From NCBI GenBank assembly GCA_947644625.1, contig CANRZY010000006.1:1-44679 (forward strand): a stretch of DNA of 44,679 bases, read 5' to 3'. Origin of the DNA: an uncultured Pseudoflavonifractor sp. Lineage in GTDB: Bacteria > Bacillota > Clostridia > Oscillospirales > Oscillospiraceae. A model generated the notes under the pieces. It was not told the DNA's origin and ran no database searches. It saw nothing but the letters and a program-made list of their open reading frames with translations. The position numbers and the translations under genes were made by a program. This document shows positions 32,596 through 42,466 of the stretch, piece after piece (the stretch's first letter is position 1; each line of letters opens with the position of its first letter).

Positions 32596-33243
32596 CTATT
32601 TCCCCGTCTTGGCCAAAGCCGCGCCGAAAACCGTCTCTGCCCCAGAGCGAAGAAGGGTCCCGGCACATTCGGAAAGGGTGGCTCCCGTAGTAAGCACGTC
32701 GTCCACCAGAAGCACCCGCTTTCCCCGGAAGCCCTCCGGATCATGGGCGGTGTAAGCGCCCAGCAGATTGGCCCGGCGCTCCGCCTGCCCCTCCATGCCC
32801 GACTGGGCGGGACGCTCCTCTTTGTCCAGCGTGCGGAGGACCGGAAGGGCCAAGCTCCTTCCCACCTCCACAGCCAGCAGCCGGGCCTGGTCATAGCCCC
32901 TTTGACGAAGGCGTTTGGGGGAAAGGCTGGGCCAGGATACCACATCGGCGGAGATCCCCCGGTCCGTGACGGCCTGGGCGATAAGGCGTCCAAAGGCGCC
33001 GCCTCCGGCGCTGCGTCCATTGAACTTGTAGCCATGGATGGCCTGGCGGACCCTATCCTGATAACGAAGGACACAGACGCAGTCCCTTACAAACTCCACC
33101 TGAGCCAGCGCCTCCTCCCCCGTAAGCCAGGGAAGCTCCCGCTGGCACTCCGGGCACAGCAAAGCTCCCTTTTCCAGCAGCTTCCCGCAGAAGGGACATT
33201 TGGATGGAAAGAAAAGGTCCAGCAACCCCTCCCCGACCCTCAC
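32596..33243 (-). CDS. comF: ComF-family phosphoribosyltransferase-like protein
   Basis: 215 residues. N-terminal zinc-finger pattern CPFC...CPEC (residues about 16-34) and a C-terminal PRPP-type motif VLLVDDVLTTGATLSEC. ComF proteins assist DNA uptake/processing; no comE or comFA gene is nearby. The GTG start overlaps the recD2 stop (GTGA) with AGGAGGAG upstream. Its final codons and TAG stop (near 32596) sit exactly where the AT-rich island begins. Confidence 0.9.
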   Translation of the reverse strand: MRVGEGLLDLFFPSKCPFCGKLLEKGALLCPECQRELPWLTGEEALAQVEFVRDCVCVLRYQDRVRQAIHGYKFNGRSAGGGAFGRLIAQAVTDRGISADVVSWPSLSPKRLRQRGYDQARLLAVEVGRSLALPVLRTLDKEERPAQSGMEGQAERRANLLGAYTAHDPEGFRGKRVLLVDDVLTTGATLSECAGTLLRSGAETVFGAALAKTGK

Positions 33244-35468
33244 GGCACTCCTCCTTCGGCCAATCGGGCCCGAAGGCCCGAATACCGCTTGCTCTGCCGG
33301 TTGTTGGCCGTCATTTTTGCCACCACCGCCTCATCCCCTACGATCACCAACAGCTCCCGCGCCCTGGTGATGGCGGTATAGAGGACTCCCCTGGTGAGAA
33401 GCCGTGGGGCGGTATCCAAGGCGGCCAGGATCACCGCCCGGTATTCGCTGCCCTGGGATTTGTGGACCGTCACCGCATAGGCGCTTTCCAACTCTCCCAG
33501 CATATCGGGGGTATATTCCACCAGCCGTCCCTCAAAGTCCACCGTGATAAGCTCCCGGCGGTTGTCCACCTCCAGGATATGGCCGATATCTCCATTGAAA
33601 ACTCCCATACCCGCCTCCAGGCCGTCGGCGGTGCGCCACATAACGTCATAGTTATTTTTCACCTGCATGACCCGGTCCCCCTGCCGGAATATATAAGGGC
33701 CGAATTGCCGCTCCCCCTTGCCTTGGGCGGGAGGATTCACCGCCGCCTGGATGGCCCGGTTGAGACTTCCGGTGCCGCCGCCATACTTCCGGGTGGGGGA
33801 CAGGACCTGGATCTGGTGAGAGGGGATCCCCATCCCCTCCGGCAGGCGCTTTTTCACCAGCTCCACAATGGTTTCCTCGGCGGCCGCAGGGTCGCTTCGG
33901 CGAAGGAAAAACACATCCTGCGCGCTGTCATTGAGAAGGGGGGGCACAACACCCCGGTTGACCTGGTGGGCTGAACGGATAATAGCGCTCTCGGCGGCCT
34001 GACGAAAAACTTCTGTCAACCTCACCATGGGCACCACCCCACTGCGTATCAGATCGGAGAGAAGATTCCCCGCCCCAACGGAGGGAAGCTGATCCGGGTC
34101 CCCCACCAGCACCAGGCGGCAATCCTCCCGAAGGCCGGATAACAGAGCAGACATAAGTATTATGTCAACCATCGAGGTCTCGTCCACAATAACCGCGTCT
34201 GCCTTCAGGGGATCCCGCTCATTGTGGGCGAAGATCAGAGCTCCCGTCTTGGGATCAAAATGGGTCTCCAGCAGCCGGTGGATGGTTACCCCCTCCATGC
34301 CGCACAGCTCCCCCATCCGCTTGGCCGCCCGGCCTGTGGGGGCGGCCAGGGCGGTCTTCAGCCCCATACTCTCAAAAAGGGACAAAATCCCCTTCAAGGT
34401 GGTGGTCTTACCCGTACCGGGGCCGCCGGTGAGAAGCATGACCTGGTGCCGGGCCGCCGTCTCCACCGCCTGGCGCTGCTGGGGAGCGTAAGTAATGCCC
34501 TGCTCCTCCTCCGTCCGGGTAATGAGCCTGTCCAGGTCTCCGGCTGGATACAGTTCATTGGCGCTCATGGTGGAGATCCGCTGCGCTGTCAGGACCTCCG
34601 CCTCATGGTACTCTGCCAGATAGCAGGCGTCCTCCCCCGCCACCTCCTCCCGGACAACCACCCCCCGCTCCAGAAGGACCGCCAAGGCGTCCTCCAGGCT
34701 CTCAGGGTCAGGGACGTCCAACAGGGCGCAGGCCGCCCGGATCAGTTTTTGGCGCGGCAAAAAGGTATGCCCGTTGTCCAGATTATGGCGCAGGGTAAAG
34801 CTTACCCCCGCCTCCAGGCGCTGGGGGTGGTCTCCCGCCAAACCCAGCTCCAGGGCCAGCTGGTCGGCCTGGGCAAAGGAAACGGTCATCTCTCCCTCCG
34901 TCAGCAGATAGGGATCCCCCTCCACCGCCTCCAGAGCCCTGTCTCCAAAACGGCGGTACAGAGGCATACCCAACTGGGGAGGGAGCTCGTGGGCGGTGAG
35001 GAAATCCAGCAGCCGCCGCATTCCCATCTGGAGACGGAAGGCCTCCCCCATAGCCTGGGCCCGCTTTTGGGTGATCCCCTTGATGGCGGTGAGCTTTTCC
35101 GGGGTGCGCTCCAGTACCTCCAGAGCCTCCTGTCCAAACTCCTCCACCATCCGCCGGGCGGTGGAGATCCCGATCCCCTTTACCGCTCCTGAGGCCAGGT
35201 AATCAAAAATAGCCTTCTCTCCCACCGGCATACCCCGGCGGGCCACCTCCGCCTTGAACTGCTGCCCATAGGTGGCGTGGCGCGTCCAGGAGCCTTGGGC
35301 AGACAAGGTCTCACCGGGAGCTACACCGGGTATGCAGCCCACCACGGTAACAGGCTCCTCCTCCCCCACGTCCAGCCGGAGGACGGTGTAACCATTTTCC
35401 TCGTTCTGATAGACCACAGAATCTACGGCGCCCTCTATACAGTTGGAAAGCTCGTCCACTTTGGGCAC
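33240..35468 (-). CDS. recD2: RecD2-family 5'-3' DNA helicase
   Basis: 742 residues. N-terminal OB-like and helix-hairpin-helix region (GIGISTARRMVEEFG; ITQKRAQAMGEAF), Walker A GGPGTGKTTTLKG (near 350), DETSM, GDPDQLPSVGAGN and the C-terminal VTVHKSQGSEY motif. Lacks RecB/RecC partners, as RecD2 proteins do. Start GTG at 35468 with a weak AGAAAGAAG; no better upstream start is visible. Coupled to comF. Confidence 0.92.
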   Translation of the reverse strand: MPKVDELSNCIEGAVDSVVYQNEENGYTVLRLDVGEEEPVTVVGCIPGVAPGETLSAQGSWTRHATYGQQFKAEVARRGMPVGEKAIFDYLASGAVKGIGISTARRMVEEFGQEALEVLERTPEKLTAIKGITQKRAQAMGEAFRLQMGMRRLLDFLTAHELPPQLGMPLYRRFGDRALEAVEGDPYLLTEGEMTVSFAQADQLALELGLAGDHPQRLEAGVSFTLRHNLDNGHTFLPRQKLIRAACALLDVPDPESLEDALAVLLERGVVVREEVAGEDACYLAEYHEAEVLTAQRISTMSANELYPAGDLDRLITRTEEEQGITYAPQQRQAVETAARHQVMLLTGGPGTGKTTTLKGILSLFESMGLKTALAAPTGRAAKRMGELCGMEGVTIHRLLETHFDPKTGALIFAHNERDPLKADAVIVDETSMVDIILMSALLSGLREDCRLVLVGDPDQLPSVGAGNLLSDLIRSGVVPMVRLTEVFRQAAESAIIRSAHQVNRGVVPPLLNDSAQDVFFLRRSDPAAAEETIVELVKKRLPEGMGIPSHQIQVLSPTRKYGGGTGSLNRAIQAAVNPPAQGKGERQFGPYIFRQGDRVMQVKNNYDVMWRTADGLEAGMGVFNGDIGHILEVDNRRELITVDFEGRLVEYTPDMLGELESAYAVTVHKSQGSEYRAVILAALDTAPRLLTRGVLYTAITRARELLVIVGDEAVVAKMTANNRQSKRYSGLRARLAEGGVP

Positions 35469-35515
35469 CTTCTTTCTGTCGGGATCGTGTGTGGGGGAGG
35501 AGGGGTAAATAGGGC

Positions 35516-35713
35516 GTTAGCGGACCAACGTGTGTTGGGATCGTAGGGCGGGGGGCTTGCCCCCGCCGCCCAACATGGCACCACGTTTCGGCGGGGGCAT
35601 GCCCCTGCCCTACGCGTCCTAGCCAACGTGACACCGTGCCTGGGCGAGCGGCTATTAGCCGCCCCTGCACAGATCTGGGTTTACGAATGTAGGGGCGGAT
35701 ATCATCCGCCCGG
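35516..35713. repeat. Cluster of four REP-like palindromes, copies 9-12
   Basis: Fills the 296-bp gap between recD2 and the next gene; no gene seen. Copy 9 at 35542-35571 (+), copy 10 at 35588-35614 (-), copy 11 at 35638-35669 (-), copy 12 at 35688-35713 (+). Copies 11/12 form the same inverted pair as copies 7/8. Copy 9 is preceded by the 31-bp repeat also found at 15721. Confidence 0.8.
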
Positions 35714-35764
35714 CGGCACCACGCTTCCTATTTCCCCTCTTTTTTCTAAAATCGCGCGTGAAGA

Positions 35765-36106
35765 TCAGCCCTTCGCTTTCTGTTTTATGTAAACCGAAAG
35801 TTCCGACGCCGGGCAGCATTCGACACCCGGTTCCCGGAGGCAGAGAGCTGCGGCAATGGCTCTTCCCGCTGGGGTAAGGCCGCAGTCCACGATCAAAACA
35901 TCCCCCGACAGCAGTCCGCCGCCCCGAAGCCAAAGAAGACCCCGGATCGACTGCTCCAAGGTCTCTCCGTCTCCTGTTCCCGGCACCAGTGATACTGTCC
36001 GCTCCGACCCCGCCGGGGTCAGGATATGCCCCATCAAGAGCCAGCTCAGGCTCATCAGGCCCGCCACCGACAGAAGGGCAAGGATCACTTCTAAAATAGG
36101 CCGCAT
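35765..36106 (-). CDS. Membrane-anchored small protein, unrecognised
   Basis: 113 residues: an N-terminal hydrophobic segment (about 4-26), then a soluble part with VLIVDCGLTPAGRAIAAALC, and an unusual number of cysteines (Cys75, 89, 97, 98). I do not recognise the family. GAGAGGTGAAG lies just upstream of the ATG. It follows the small multidrug export-type gene by 52 bp on the same strand. Confidence 0.6.
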   Translation of the reverse strand: MRPILEVILALLSVAGLMSLSWLLMGHILTPAGSERTVSLVPGTGDGETLEQSIRGLLWLRGGGLLSGDVLIVDCGLTPAGRAIAAALCLREPGVECCPASELSVYIKQKAKG

Positions 36107-36158
36107 TTCACTTCACCTCTCCCCAGTTTATGAGAAAAGGCGAAAAAGGTGCGGCAAA

Positions 36159-36659
36159 TCAGGTCATTACAGCGGTAAACGCGTTGACTCCCAAAGAGGT
36201 GAGGCCCGTCATAATACAGCCCGCCGCGATGATCCCCAGCAGGATACTGGGAATGGCCTTTCGCAGAGGCATATCCATAAAAGCAGCGGCCAAAGCCCCC
36301 GTCCAGGCTCCCGTTCCCGGCAGGGGGATAGCCACAAAGAGGAACAAGCCCAGGTACTTGTACCGGTTCACCTTCCGGCCCTTCAGGTGGGCTTTTCGCT
36401 CCAGCGAGTCCACCATACCGTCCAGCCGGGGAAGATGAGCGCGCATCCACTGGAAGATCCGGCGGATATAGACCAGAATAAAGGGAACGGGCAGGATGTT
36501 CCCAATCACGGCGGCGATAAAGGCTACCGGATAGGGAAGCCCCAGCGCCACTCCAAAGGGGATCCCTCCCCGAAGCTCCACGATGGGGACCATGGAAACC
36601 AAAAGAGTGAAAATGAACTCACCGCCTACAGTGGTTTCCAGCCATGCAAGAATATCCAT
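36159..36659 (-). CDS. Small multidrug export-family membrane protein (COG2426)
   Basis: 166 residues, about four to five membrane segments. The ELRGGIPFGVALGLP, FVAIPLPGTGAWTGALAA and GIIAAG blocks are the signature of the 'putative small multi-drug export' (COG2426) family, related in shape to DedA proteins. Real substrate unknown. Start at 36659 with AAAGGAGGGG. The 277-bp inverted-repeat element lies 30 bp upstream of the start. Confidence 0.85.
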   Translation of the reverse strand: MDILAWLETTVGGEFIFTLLVSMVPIVELRGGIPFGVALGLPYPVAFIAAVIGNILPVPFILVYIRRIFQWMRAHLPRLDGMVDSLERKAHLKGRKVNRYKYLGLFLFVAIPLPGTGAWTGALAAAFMDMPLRKAIPSILLGIIAAGCIMTGLTSLGVNAFTAVMT

Positions 36660-36689
36660 GCTTTCCCCTCCTTTCTCTTTTTTCCATTG

Positions 36690-36966
36690 TAGCTTCGATT
36701 GACAAAGGCAAACACGGTTTTGCGGGGCCCAAGCCGCCCCCGGACAGCGTTTTATCTCCTTGCCTTACGCCAGTAAGGCTGCGTCGACAACCTTGCCGGG
36801 AACGCCTTGGGTTCCCGCAAAACTCCTTCGGACCCCAGAGGGACCCAAAGGGTGTGATGGCAAGGCCGCAGCCCGAACGCGGGCTGTCGCCCTCGGAGGG
36901 CGAGAACGCCGCCAGCGCACCCTTTGGGTCCCTCTGGGGCGTGTTTGCCTTTGCCAATCGAAGCTA
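36690..36966. mobile_element. 277-bp element with 26-bp terminal inverted repeats (MITE-like)
   Basis: Ends TAGCTTCGAT...CAAAGGCAAACAC (36690-36715) and its complement (36941-36966), 25 of 26 bases paired. Inside are further long inverted repeats: GTTTTGCGGG/CCCGCAAAAC, a 22-bp pair around CAGAGGGACCCAAAGGGTG (about 36832-36853 with 36918-36939), and short hairpins (CCTTAC/GTAAGG, CAGCCCG/CGGGCTG, CGCCCT/AGGGCG). No coding gene seen, so non-autonomous. It occupies most of the 367-bp gap before uvrA. Confidence 0.8.
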
Positions 36967-37026
36967 ACATATGGCGGGAATAAGAAATATAAATATTTGA
37001 TAAAATTTGGAAAACTCCCGGTGGGT

Positions 37027-39852
37027 TTACCCCAGCATTCGCTTCAGGTATTGGCCCGTATAGCTTCCCGGACACTTGGCCACTTCCTCCGGCGTGCCGG
37101 TACAGACGATATTTCCCCCCTTGTCGCCCCCCTCGGGACCCAGGTCGATGAGGTAATCCGCCGTCTTTACCACGTCCAGGTTGTGCTCGATGACCACCAC
37201 GGTATTTCCCTTCTCCACCAACTTCTGGAGAACGTCAATGAGCTTATGGACGTCATAGCTGTGAAGGCCGGTGGTGGGCTCGTCCAGAATGTAGATGGTA
37301 CGGCCTGTGGACACCTTGGCAAGCTCGGTGGCCAGCTTCACCCGCTGGGCCTCGCCCCCGGAAAGCTCGGTGGAGGGCTGACCCAGCTTGATATAGGAAA
37401 GGCCCACCTGGCTCAATGTGTGCAGCTTATTGTAGATCCTGGGCAGGTTCTCGAAGAAGGGCAATGCCTCGTCCACCGTCATTTCCAGGACCTCGTAAAT
37501 ATTCTTTCCCTTGTAGCGCACCTCCAGGGTCTCCCGGTTGTAACGCTTGCCGTGGCAGACGTCGCAGGGCACATAGATGTCGGGCAGAAAGTGCATTTCG
37601 ATCTTCAGAAGACCGTCTCCGGAACAGGCCTCGCAGCGGCCGCCCCGGACATTGAAGGAAAACCGTCCCGGTCCATAACCCCTTGCCTTGGCGTCGGGGG
37701 TGGAGGCAAAGAGGTCCCGGATGTCATTGAAGAGATTGGTATAGGTGGCAGGGTTGCTCCTGGGGGTACGACCGATGGGAGACTGGTCAATGGCAATGAC
37801 CTTGTCCAGGTACTCCGCCCCCTCCATACCGGCGTGCTTACCGGGGCGGGTCTTGGCCCGGTTCAGGTCGGCGGCCAGAGTCTTATAGAGGATCTCGTTC
37901 ACCAGAGAGGACTTGCCTGAACCGGAAACTCCGGTAACGCAGGTAAAGGTCCCAAGGGGGATGGATACGTCTACGTTCCGCAGGTTATTTTCCGCCGCCC
38001 CCCGGATGGTGAGGGTCCTGCCGCTTCCCTCCCGCCGGATCTGGGGCACGGGGATCTTCAGGGCTCCGGAGAGATAGGCTCCCGTCAGGGACTCTGGGCT
38101 GTTCATAATATCCTCCACCGTGCCCTGGGAAATGATACGCCCCCCATGGACCCCTGCTCCGGGACCCACGTCGATAATGTGGTCGGCCGCGCGCATGGTA
38201 TCCTCGTCGTGCTCCACCACCAGAAGGGTGTTGCCCAGGTCCCGCAGCTCCTTCAGGGTAGAGAGCAGCTTGTCATTGTCCCGCTGGTGCAGGCCGATGG
38301 AAGGCTCGTCCAGAATATACAGCACCCCCATGAGAGAGGATCCGATCTGGGTAGCCAGACGGATCCTCTGGCTCTCTCCGCCAGAGAGGGTTGCGGCGGC
38401 CCGGGAAAGGGTCAGGTACTCCAGCCCTACGGACTGGAGGAACCTTAAGCGGGCCTTGATCTCCTTGATGATCTGCCCCGCGATCATGGTCTTCTGCTCG
38501 TTAAGGACCAGCTTGTCCATAAAGAGGAGGCCGTCGGTCACCGACTTGTGACAGTAGGAGTCGATGTCCGTATCCCCCACCGTTACCGCCAGAGACTCCC
38601 GCCGAAGCCGTTTGCCCTTACAGTCGGGGCAGGGGCATTCGGACATACACTCCTCCAGTTCCCGGCGCATGGAATCGGACTGGGTCTCCCGGTAACGGCG
38701 CTCCAGATTGTTGCAGATCCCCTCAAAGGGCTGCATCAGAGTCCCCTGACCGTTGGCCCGGTCATAGGTCAGCTTCAGCTTCTCCCCCTTGGTCCCGTAC
38801 AGGATCACGTCCAGGACCTCACGAGGCAGGTCCTTCACCGGAGTGGTCAGCTTAAACTTATATTTTTTGGACAGAGCCTCAAAGTACATCCGGGAGATAG
38901 AATCTCCCTTGATGTTGCTCCAGCCCGAAGCGGTGATGGCCCCGTCCAGGATAGACAGGTCCTTGTTGGGGAGGATGAGGTCAGGATCCACCTTCAGCTG
39001 CACCCCAAGGCCCGTACAGGTGGGGCAGGCGCCAAAGGGATTGTTGAAGGAGAACATGCGGGGGGTCAGCTCCTCAATGGAGACGCCGCAATCCTCACAG
39101 GCGTAATTCTGAGAGAAGGAAATATCCCGGTCCTCCCCCACGATGTTGATGATAACAAGGCCCCCCGCCAGATTGGAGGCCACCTCCACCGAGTCGGTAA
39201 GCCGCTGGGTAATGTCCTCCCGGATCACCAGCCGGTCCACCACGATCTCAATGTTGTGCTTCTTATTTTTGTCCAGCTTGATCTCCTCTGAAAGATCGTA
39301 GAGGGAGCCGTCGCAGCGCACCCGGACATAGCCCGACTTCCGGGCGTCCTCAAAGATTTTCAGGTGCTCGCCCTTTTTCCCCCGGATCACGGGGGCCATG
39401 ATCTGGATCCGGGTAGCCTCAGGAAGCTTCATCACCTGGTCGATGATCTGGTCGATGGTCTGCTGCTGGATCTCCTTGCCGCAGATGGGACAGTGAGGAG
39501 TCCCCACCCTGGCCCAGAGAAGACGAAGGTAGTCGTAGATCTCCGTCACCGTTCCCACGGTGGAGCGGGGGTTCTTGGAGGTGGTCTTCTGGTCGATGGA
39601 GATAGCCGGGGAAAGGCCGTCGATGGAGTCCACGTCGGGCTTCTCCATCTGGCCCAGGAACATCCGGGCATAGGAAGAGAGAGACTCCACATACCTCCGC
39701 TGGCCCTCGGCGTAAATGGTGTCAAAGGCCAGAGACGACTTACCCGAACCGGAAACGCCGGTAAGCACCACCAGCTTGTCCCGTGGAATGGCAACGTCGA
39801 TGTTTTTCAGGTTGTTGGCGCGGGCGCCCTTGACTATAATGGTATCCTGCAT
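37027..39852 (-). CDS. uvrA: Excinuclease ABC subunit A
   Basis: 941 residues. Two ABC ATPase modules with Walker [10 protein letters not shown] near residues 32 and 640, signature LSGGE in each half, zinc-finger pairs (CPIC; CEDC/CPTC; CPDC; CEAC...CDVC). Recognises DNA damage with UvrB. Start at 39852 with AAGGAG at 9 nt. Its own promoter lies upstream within the end of tfoX. Confidence 0.96.
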   Translation of the reverse strand: MQDTIIVKGARANNLKNIDVAIPRDKLVVLTGVSGSGKSSLAFDTIYAEGQRRYVESLSSYARMFLGQMEKPDVDSIDGLSPAISIDQKTTSKNPRSTVGTVTEIYDYLRLLWARVGTPHCPICGKEIQQQTIDQIIDQVMKLPEATRIQIMAPVIRGKKGEHLKIFEDARKSGYVRVRCDGSLYDLSEEIKLDKNKKHNIEIVVDRLVIREDITQRLTDSVEVASNLAGGLVIINIVGEDRDISFSQNYACEDCGVSIEELTPRMFSFNNPFGACPTCTGLGVQLKVDPDLILPNKDLSILDGAITASGWSNIKGDSISRMYFEALSKKYKFKLTTPVKDLPREVLDVILYGTKGEKLKLTYDRANGQGTLMQPFEGICNNLERRYRETQSDSMRRELEECMSECPCPDCKGKRLRRESLAVTVGDTDIDSYCHKSVTDGLLFMDKLVLNEQKTMIAGQIIKEIKARLRFLQSVGLEYLTLSRAAATLSGGESQRIRLATQIGSSLMGVLYILDEPSIGLHQRDNDKLLSTLKELRDLGNTLLVVEHDEDTMRAADHIIDVGPGAGVHGGRIISQGTVEDIMNSPESLTGAYLSGALKIPVPQIRREGSGRTLTIRGAAENNLRNVDVSIPLGTFTCVTGVSGSGKSSLVNEILYKTLAADLNRAKTRPGKHAGMEGAEYLDKVIAIDQSPIGRTPRSNPATYTNLFNDIRDLFASTPDAKARGYGPGRFSFNVRGGRCEACSGDGLLKIEMHFLPDIYVPCDVCHGKRYNRETLEVRYKGKNIYEVLEMTVDEALPFFENLPRIYNKLHTLSQVGLSYIKLGQPSTELSGGEAQRVKLATELAKVSTGRTIYILDEPTTGLHSYDVHKLIDVLQKLVEKGNTVVVIEHNLDVVKTADYLIDLGPEGGDKGGNIVCTGTPEEVAKCPGSYTGQYLKRMLG

Positions 39853-39890
39853 GGGAGGGTTCTCCTTTTTCCGGAAATCGTTTCCTGTCT

Positions 39891-39919
39891 ATGGTAATCA
39901 AACATTTTTTTAATGTCAA
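39891..39919 (-). promoter_or_regulatory. Promoter of uvrA
   Basis: Minus strand: TTGACA (39914-39919), 17-bp spacer, TACCAT (39891-39896). It touches the last codons of the upstream TfoX-domain gene. Only half of a LexA-type site (GAAC at 39935-39938 on the minus strand) is seen. Confidence 0.7.
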
Positions 39920-40239
39920 GTCTTATTTTTTGTTCTCTTTTTAGGAAGAGGGATAACCTCCTCCGCCAGGCGGACCGTCTCCCGGAGGGTTTCCCGGTCG
40001 TCCGGGTCCAGGACATAGTGGGGCTTGGCCCCCTCGTAGGGCGGGGCGGTGGGACGATCCTTCAGCAAGGGCTCCAGCGTGGGCAGCATTTTCACCATGG
40101 GCCGGTCGTTGCAGATAATGAGCACCGGCTTATCGTTGCAGTAGATCATGTACTCCCCGAACATTTTTTTGGAGCGGATGGAGCCCAGGTCTTCCAGTTG
40201 GTCGCAGAGATATTCGATCAATCCGGGATCGGTGGCCAT
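39916..40239 (-). CDS. TfoX/Sxy N-terminal domain protein
   Basis: 107 residues, a single TfoX N-terminal domain (RSKKMFGEYMIYCNDKPVLIICNDRPMVK). In proteobacteria TfoX regulates competence, but in Firmicutes the isolated domain is of unknown role, often annotated near repair or stress genes. Start at 40239 with AAGGAGAG. A transposase remnant lies just upstream. Confidence 0.82.
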   Translation of the reverse strand: MATDPGLIEYLCDQLEDLGSIRSKKMFGEYMIYCNDKPVLIICNDRPMVKMLPTLEPLLKDRPTAPPYEGAKPHYVLDPDDRETLRETVRLAEEVIPLPKKRTKNKT

Positions 40240-40258
40240 AGGGAATCTCTCCTTTTTC

Positions 40259-40429
40259 TGGTGTATAGTAGCAATCATCCTGCCATTTGGCCGGGTTGGT
40301 ATCAATGTATTGCCAGATCCGCAGATCGTCCCCCTCGCTGCGGATGATCTGGCCGCAAAAAGTGGGTTGCCACAGATTTTGGCCCGCCACATGGTTGGCT
40401 GCCCGTTTCAGATATACGATGATACGGGG
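40259..40429 (-). pseudogene. Remnant of a RAYT-type transposase (C-terminal part)
   Basis: The minus-strand frame reads PRIIVYLKRAANHVAG...IIRSEGDDLRIWQYIDTNPAKWQDDCYYTPEK. It aligns with the last third of the intact transposase at 20961-21464 (...HIIRNEPDYLRVWQYIDTNPAKWEEDEYFTS). The HUH motif is missing. The plus-strand DNA CATTTGGCCGGGTTGGT occurs at both sites. Confidence 0.82.
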
Positions 40430-40466
40430 TACCCGCTGCGTGAGGCGGTTTCGCTTTTTCTCCCTC

Positions 40467-42434
40467 TCACTTCCCCCGAAGCTCAATGATCCGGTCCCGG
40501 AGGACAGCGGCATATTCAAACTCCAGACGCTTGCTGGCTTCCTTCATTTCCTTCTCCAGCTTCTCAATGGCCTTCTCCAGCTCCGTCCGGGTCATTTTGT
40601 GCTTTTGGCGAAGGGTGCGGTCCGCCTCCTCCTCCGCCTGAGACAGGTTCACCACATCCCGGACCGACTTGATGATGGTCTTGGGAACGATCCCCCGTTC
40701 CTTGTTGTAGGCGTCCTGCTTGGCCCGGCGGCGCTCCGTCTCCCCGATGGCCGCCATCATGGAGGGGGTCATTTTATCAGCGTACATGATAACAAGGCCA
40801 TCCGCATTCCGGGCGGCCCGGCCAATGGTCTGGATCAGGCTGGTCTCGCTTCGGAGGAACCCTTCTTTATCCGCGTCCAGAATGGCCATCAAGCTTACTT
40901 CGGGAAGGTCCAGGCCCTCCCGGAGAAGGTTGATCCCCACCAGCACGTCATAGACGCCCAGCCGCAGATCCCGGATGATCTCCTGCCGCTCCATGGTATC
41001 CACGTCATGGTGCATATACTGGACCTTGATCCCCGCATTCTTCAGGTAGGTAGTCAGATCCTCCGCCATCTTTTTGGTGAGGGTGGTGACCAGTACCCGT
41101 TCCCCTCTGGCGGTACGCTGATTGATCTCTCCGATCAGGTCGTCGATCTGCCCCTCCACCGGGCGAATCTCTACCCTGGGATCCAGAAGTCCCGTGGGAC
41201 GGATCACCTGCTCCACAATCTGGCCGGAGCGGCTGCGCTCATACTCCGCCGGGGTGGCGGAGACATAGATCACCTGGTTGAGCCTCTCGGCAAACTCCTC
41301 AAATTTCAAGGGGCGGTTATCAAAGGCGCAGGGAAGACGAAAGCCGTAGTCCACCAGGGTAGTCTTCCGGGCCCGGTCCCCGTTATACATGGCGTGGACC
41401 TGAGGAAGGGTCACATGGCTCTCATCAATAAACAACAGAAAATCCTTTGGAAAGTAGTCCAGAAGGGTCATGGGAGCCGAGCCCACAGGACGGCCAGAAA
41501 TAACCCTGGAATAGTTTTCGATCCCAGAACAAAACCCCAGCTCCTGAAGCATTTCCACATCGTACATGGTCCGCTGTTTGATCCGCTGGGCCTCCACCAG
41601 CATATTGTTGCTCTCAAAGAAGGCTACCCGTTCCTCCATCTCCCGGTAAATTTCCTGGATAGCCTGGGCCATCTTCTCCCGGGGGGTAATATAGTGGCTG
41701 GCCGGGTATATGGGGATATGCTCCAGCCGGCGGATGGGCGCTCCCGTTACCACGTTGATCTCGCTCAGACGGTCGATCTCGTCCCCAAAAAATTCTACCC
41801 GGATGGCGGTATCCCGCCAGTAGGCGGGCCAAACCTCAATGGTGTCCCCCCGGACACGGAACATGTTCCGCTCCCAGGCGATGTCGTTGCGCTCATACCG
41901 GTCCTCAATGAGCCGCCGCATAAAGTCTTCCCGCTTGAAGGTCTCCCCCACCCGGAGGGGGATCATCATCTTGGCATAGTCGTCAGGCTCCCCCAATCCG
42001 TAAATGCAGGACACAGAGGAAACCACGATCACGTCCCGCCGCTCGATAAGAGAGGCGGTGGCGGAGAGCCGCAACCGGTCGATCTCATCGTTGACCGAGG
42101 AGTCCTTCTCAATGAAGGTGTCGGTGTGGGGAATATAGGCCTCCGGCTGGTAGTAGTCGTAGTAGGACACAAAATATTCCACCGCATTATGGGGAAAAAA
42201 CTCCTTAAATTCAGCGCAGAGCTGGGCGGCCAGGGTCTTATTGTGGGCCAGCACCAACGTAGGCCGCTGGACCTTCTCAATGACCTTTGCCATGGTAAAG
42301 GTCTTGCCGGAACCGGTAACGCCCAGAAGCGTCTGCTCCTCAAGGCCATTGTCCACCCCCGCCGCCAGCGCCTCTATGGCCTGAGGCTGGTCACCGGAAG
42401 GCTCAAAGGGGCTGACTACCTGAAATTCGGGCAT
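40467..42434 (-). CDS. uvrB: Excinuclease ABC subunit B
   Basis: 655 residues. Helicase-like core with Walker A GVTGSGKT (near 38-45), damage-verifying beta-hairpin [18 protein letters not shown] and [12 protein letters not shown] motifs, and a C-terminal UVR domain for UvrC contact ([24 protein letters not shown]). Start at 42434 with GGAGGTGGG. Promoter with a LexA-like site upstream. Confidence 0.96.
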   Translation of the reverse strand: MPEFQVVSPFEPSGDQPQAIEALAAGVDNGLEEQTLLGVTGSGKTFTMAKVIEKVQRPTLVLAHNKTLAAQLCAEFKEFFPHNAVEYFVSYYDYYQPEAYIPHTDTFIEKDSSVNDEIDRLRLSATASLIERRDVIVVSSVSCIYGLGEPDDYAKMMIPLRVGETFKREDFMRRLIEDRYERNDIAWERNMFRVRGDTIEVWPAYWRDTAIRVEFFGDEIDRLSEINVVTGAPIRRLEHIPIYPASHYITPREKMAQAIQEIYREMEERVAFFESNNMLVEAQRIKQRTMYDVEMLQELGFCSGIENYSRVISGRPVGSAPMTLLDYFPKDFLLFIDESHVTLPQVHAMYNGDRARKTTLVDYGFRLPCAFDNRPLKFEEFAERLNQVIYVSATPAEYERSRSGQIVEQVIRPTGLLDPRVEIRPVEGQIDDLIGEINQRTARGERVLVTTLTKKMAEDLTTYLKNAGIKVQYMHHDVDTMERQEIIRDLRLGVYDVLVGINLLREGLDLPEVSLMAILDADKEGFLRSETSLIQTIGRAARNADGLVIMYADKMTPSMMAAIGETERRRAKQDAYNKERGIVPKTIIKSVRDVVNLSQAEEEADRTLRQKHKMTRTELEKAIEKLEKEMKEASKRLEFEYAAVLRDRIIELRGK

Positions 42435-42466
42435 AAACCCACCTCCATTCCACATCTTGCGCTGCT

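Noticed and set aside
35516-35713. Four palindromes in 200 bp considered as a CRISPR array
   Set aside because: Repeats differ in sequence and orientation, spacing is irregular and no cas gene is present.
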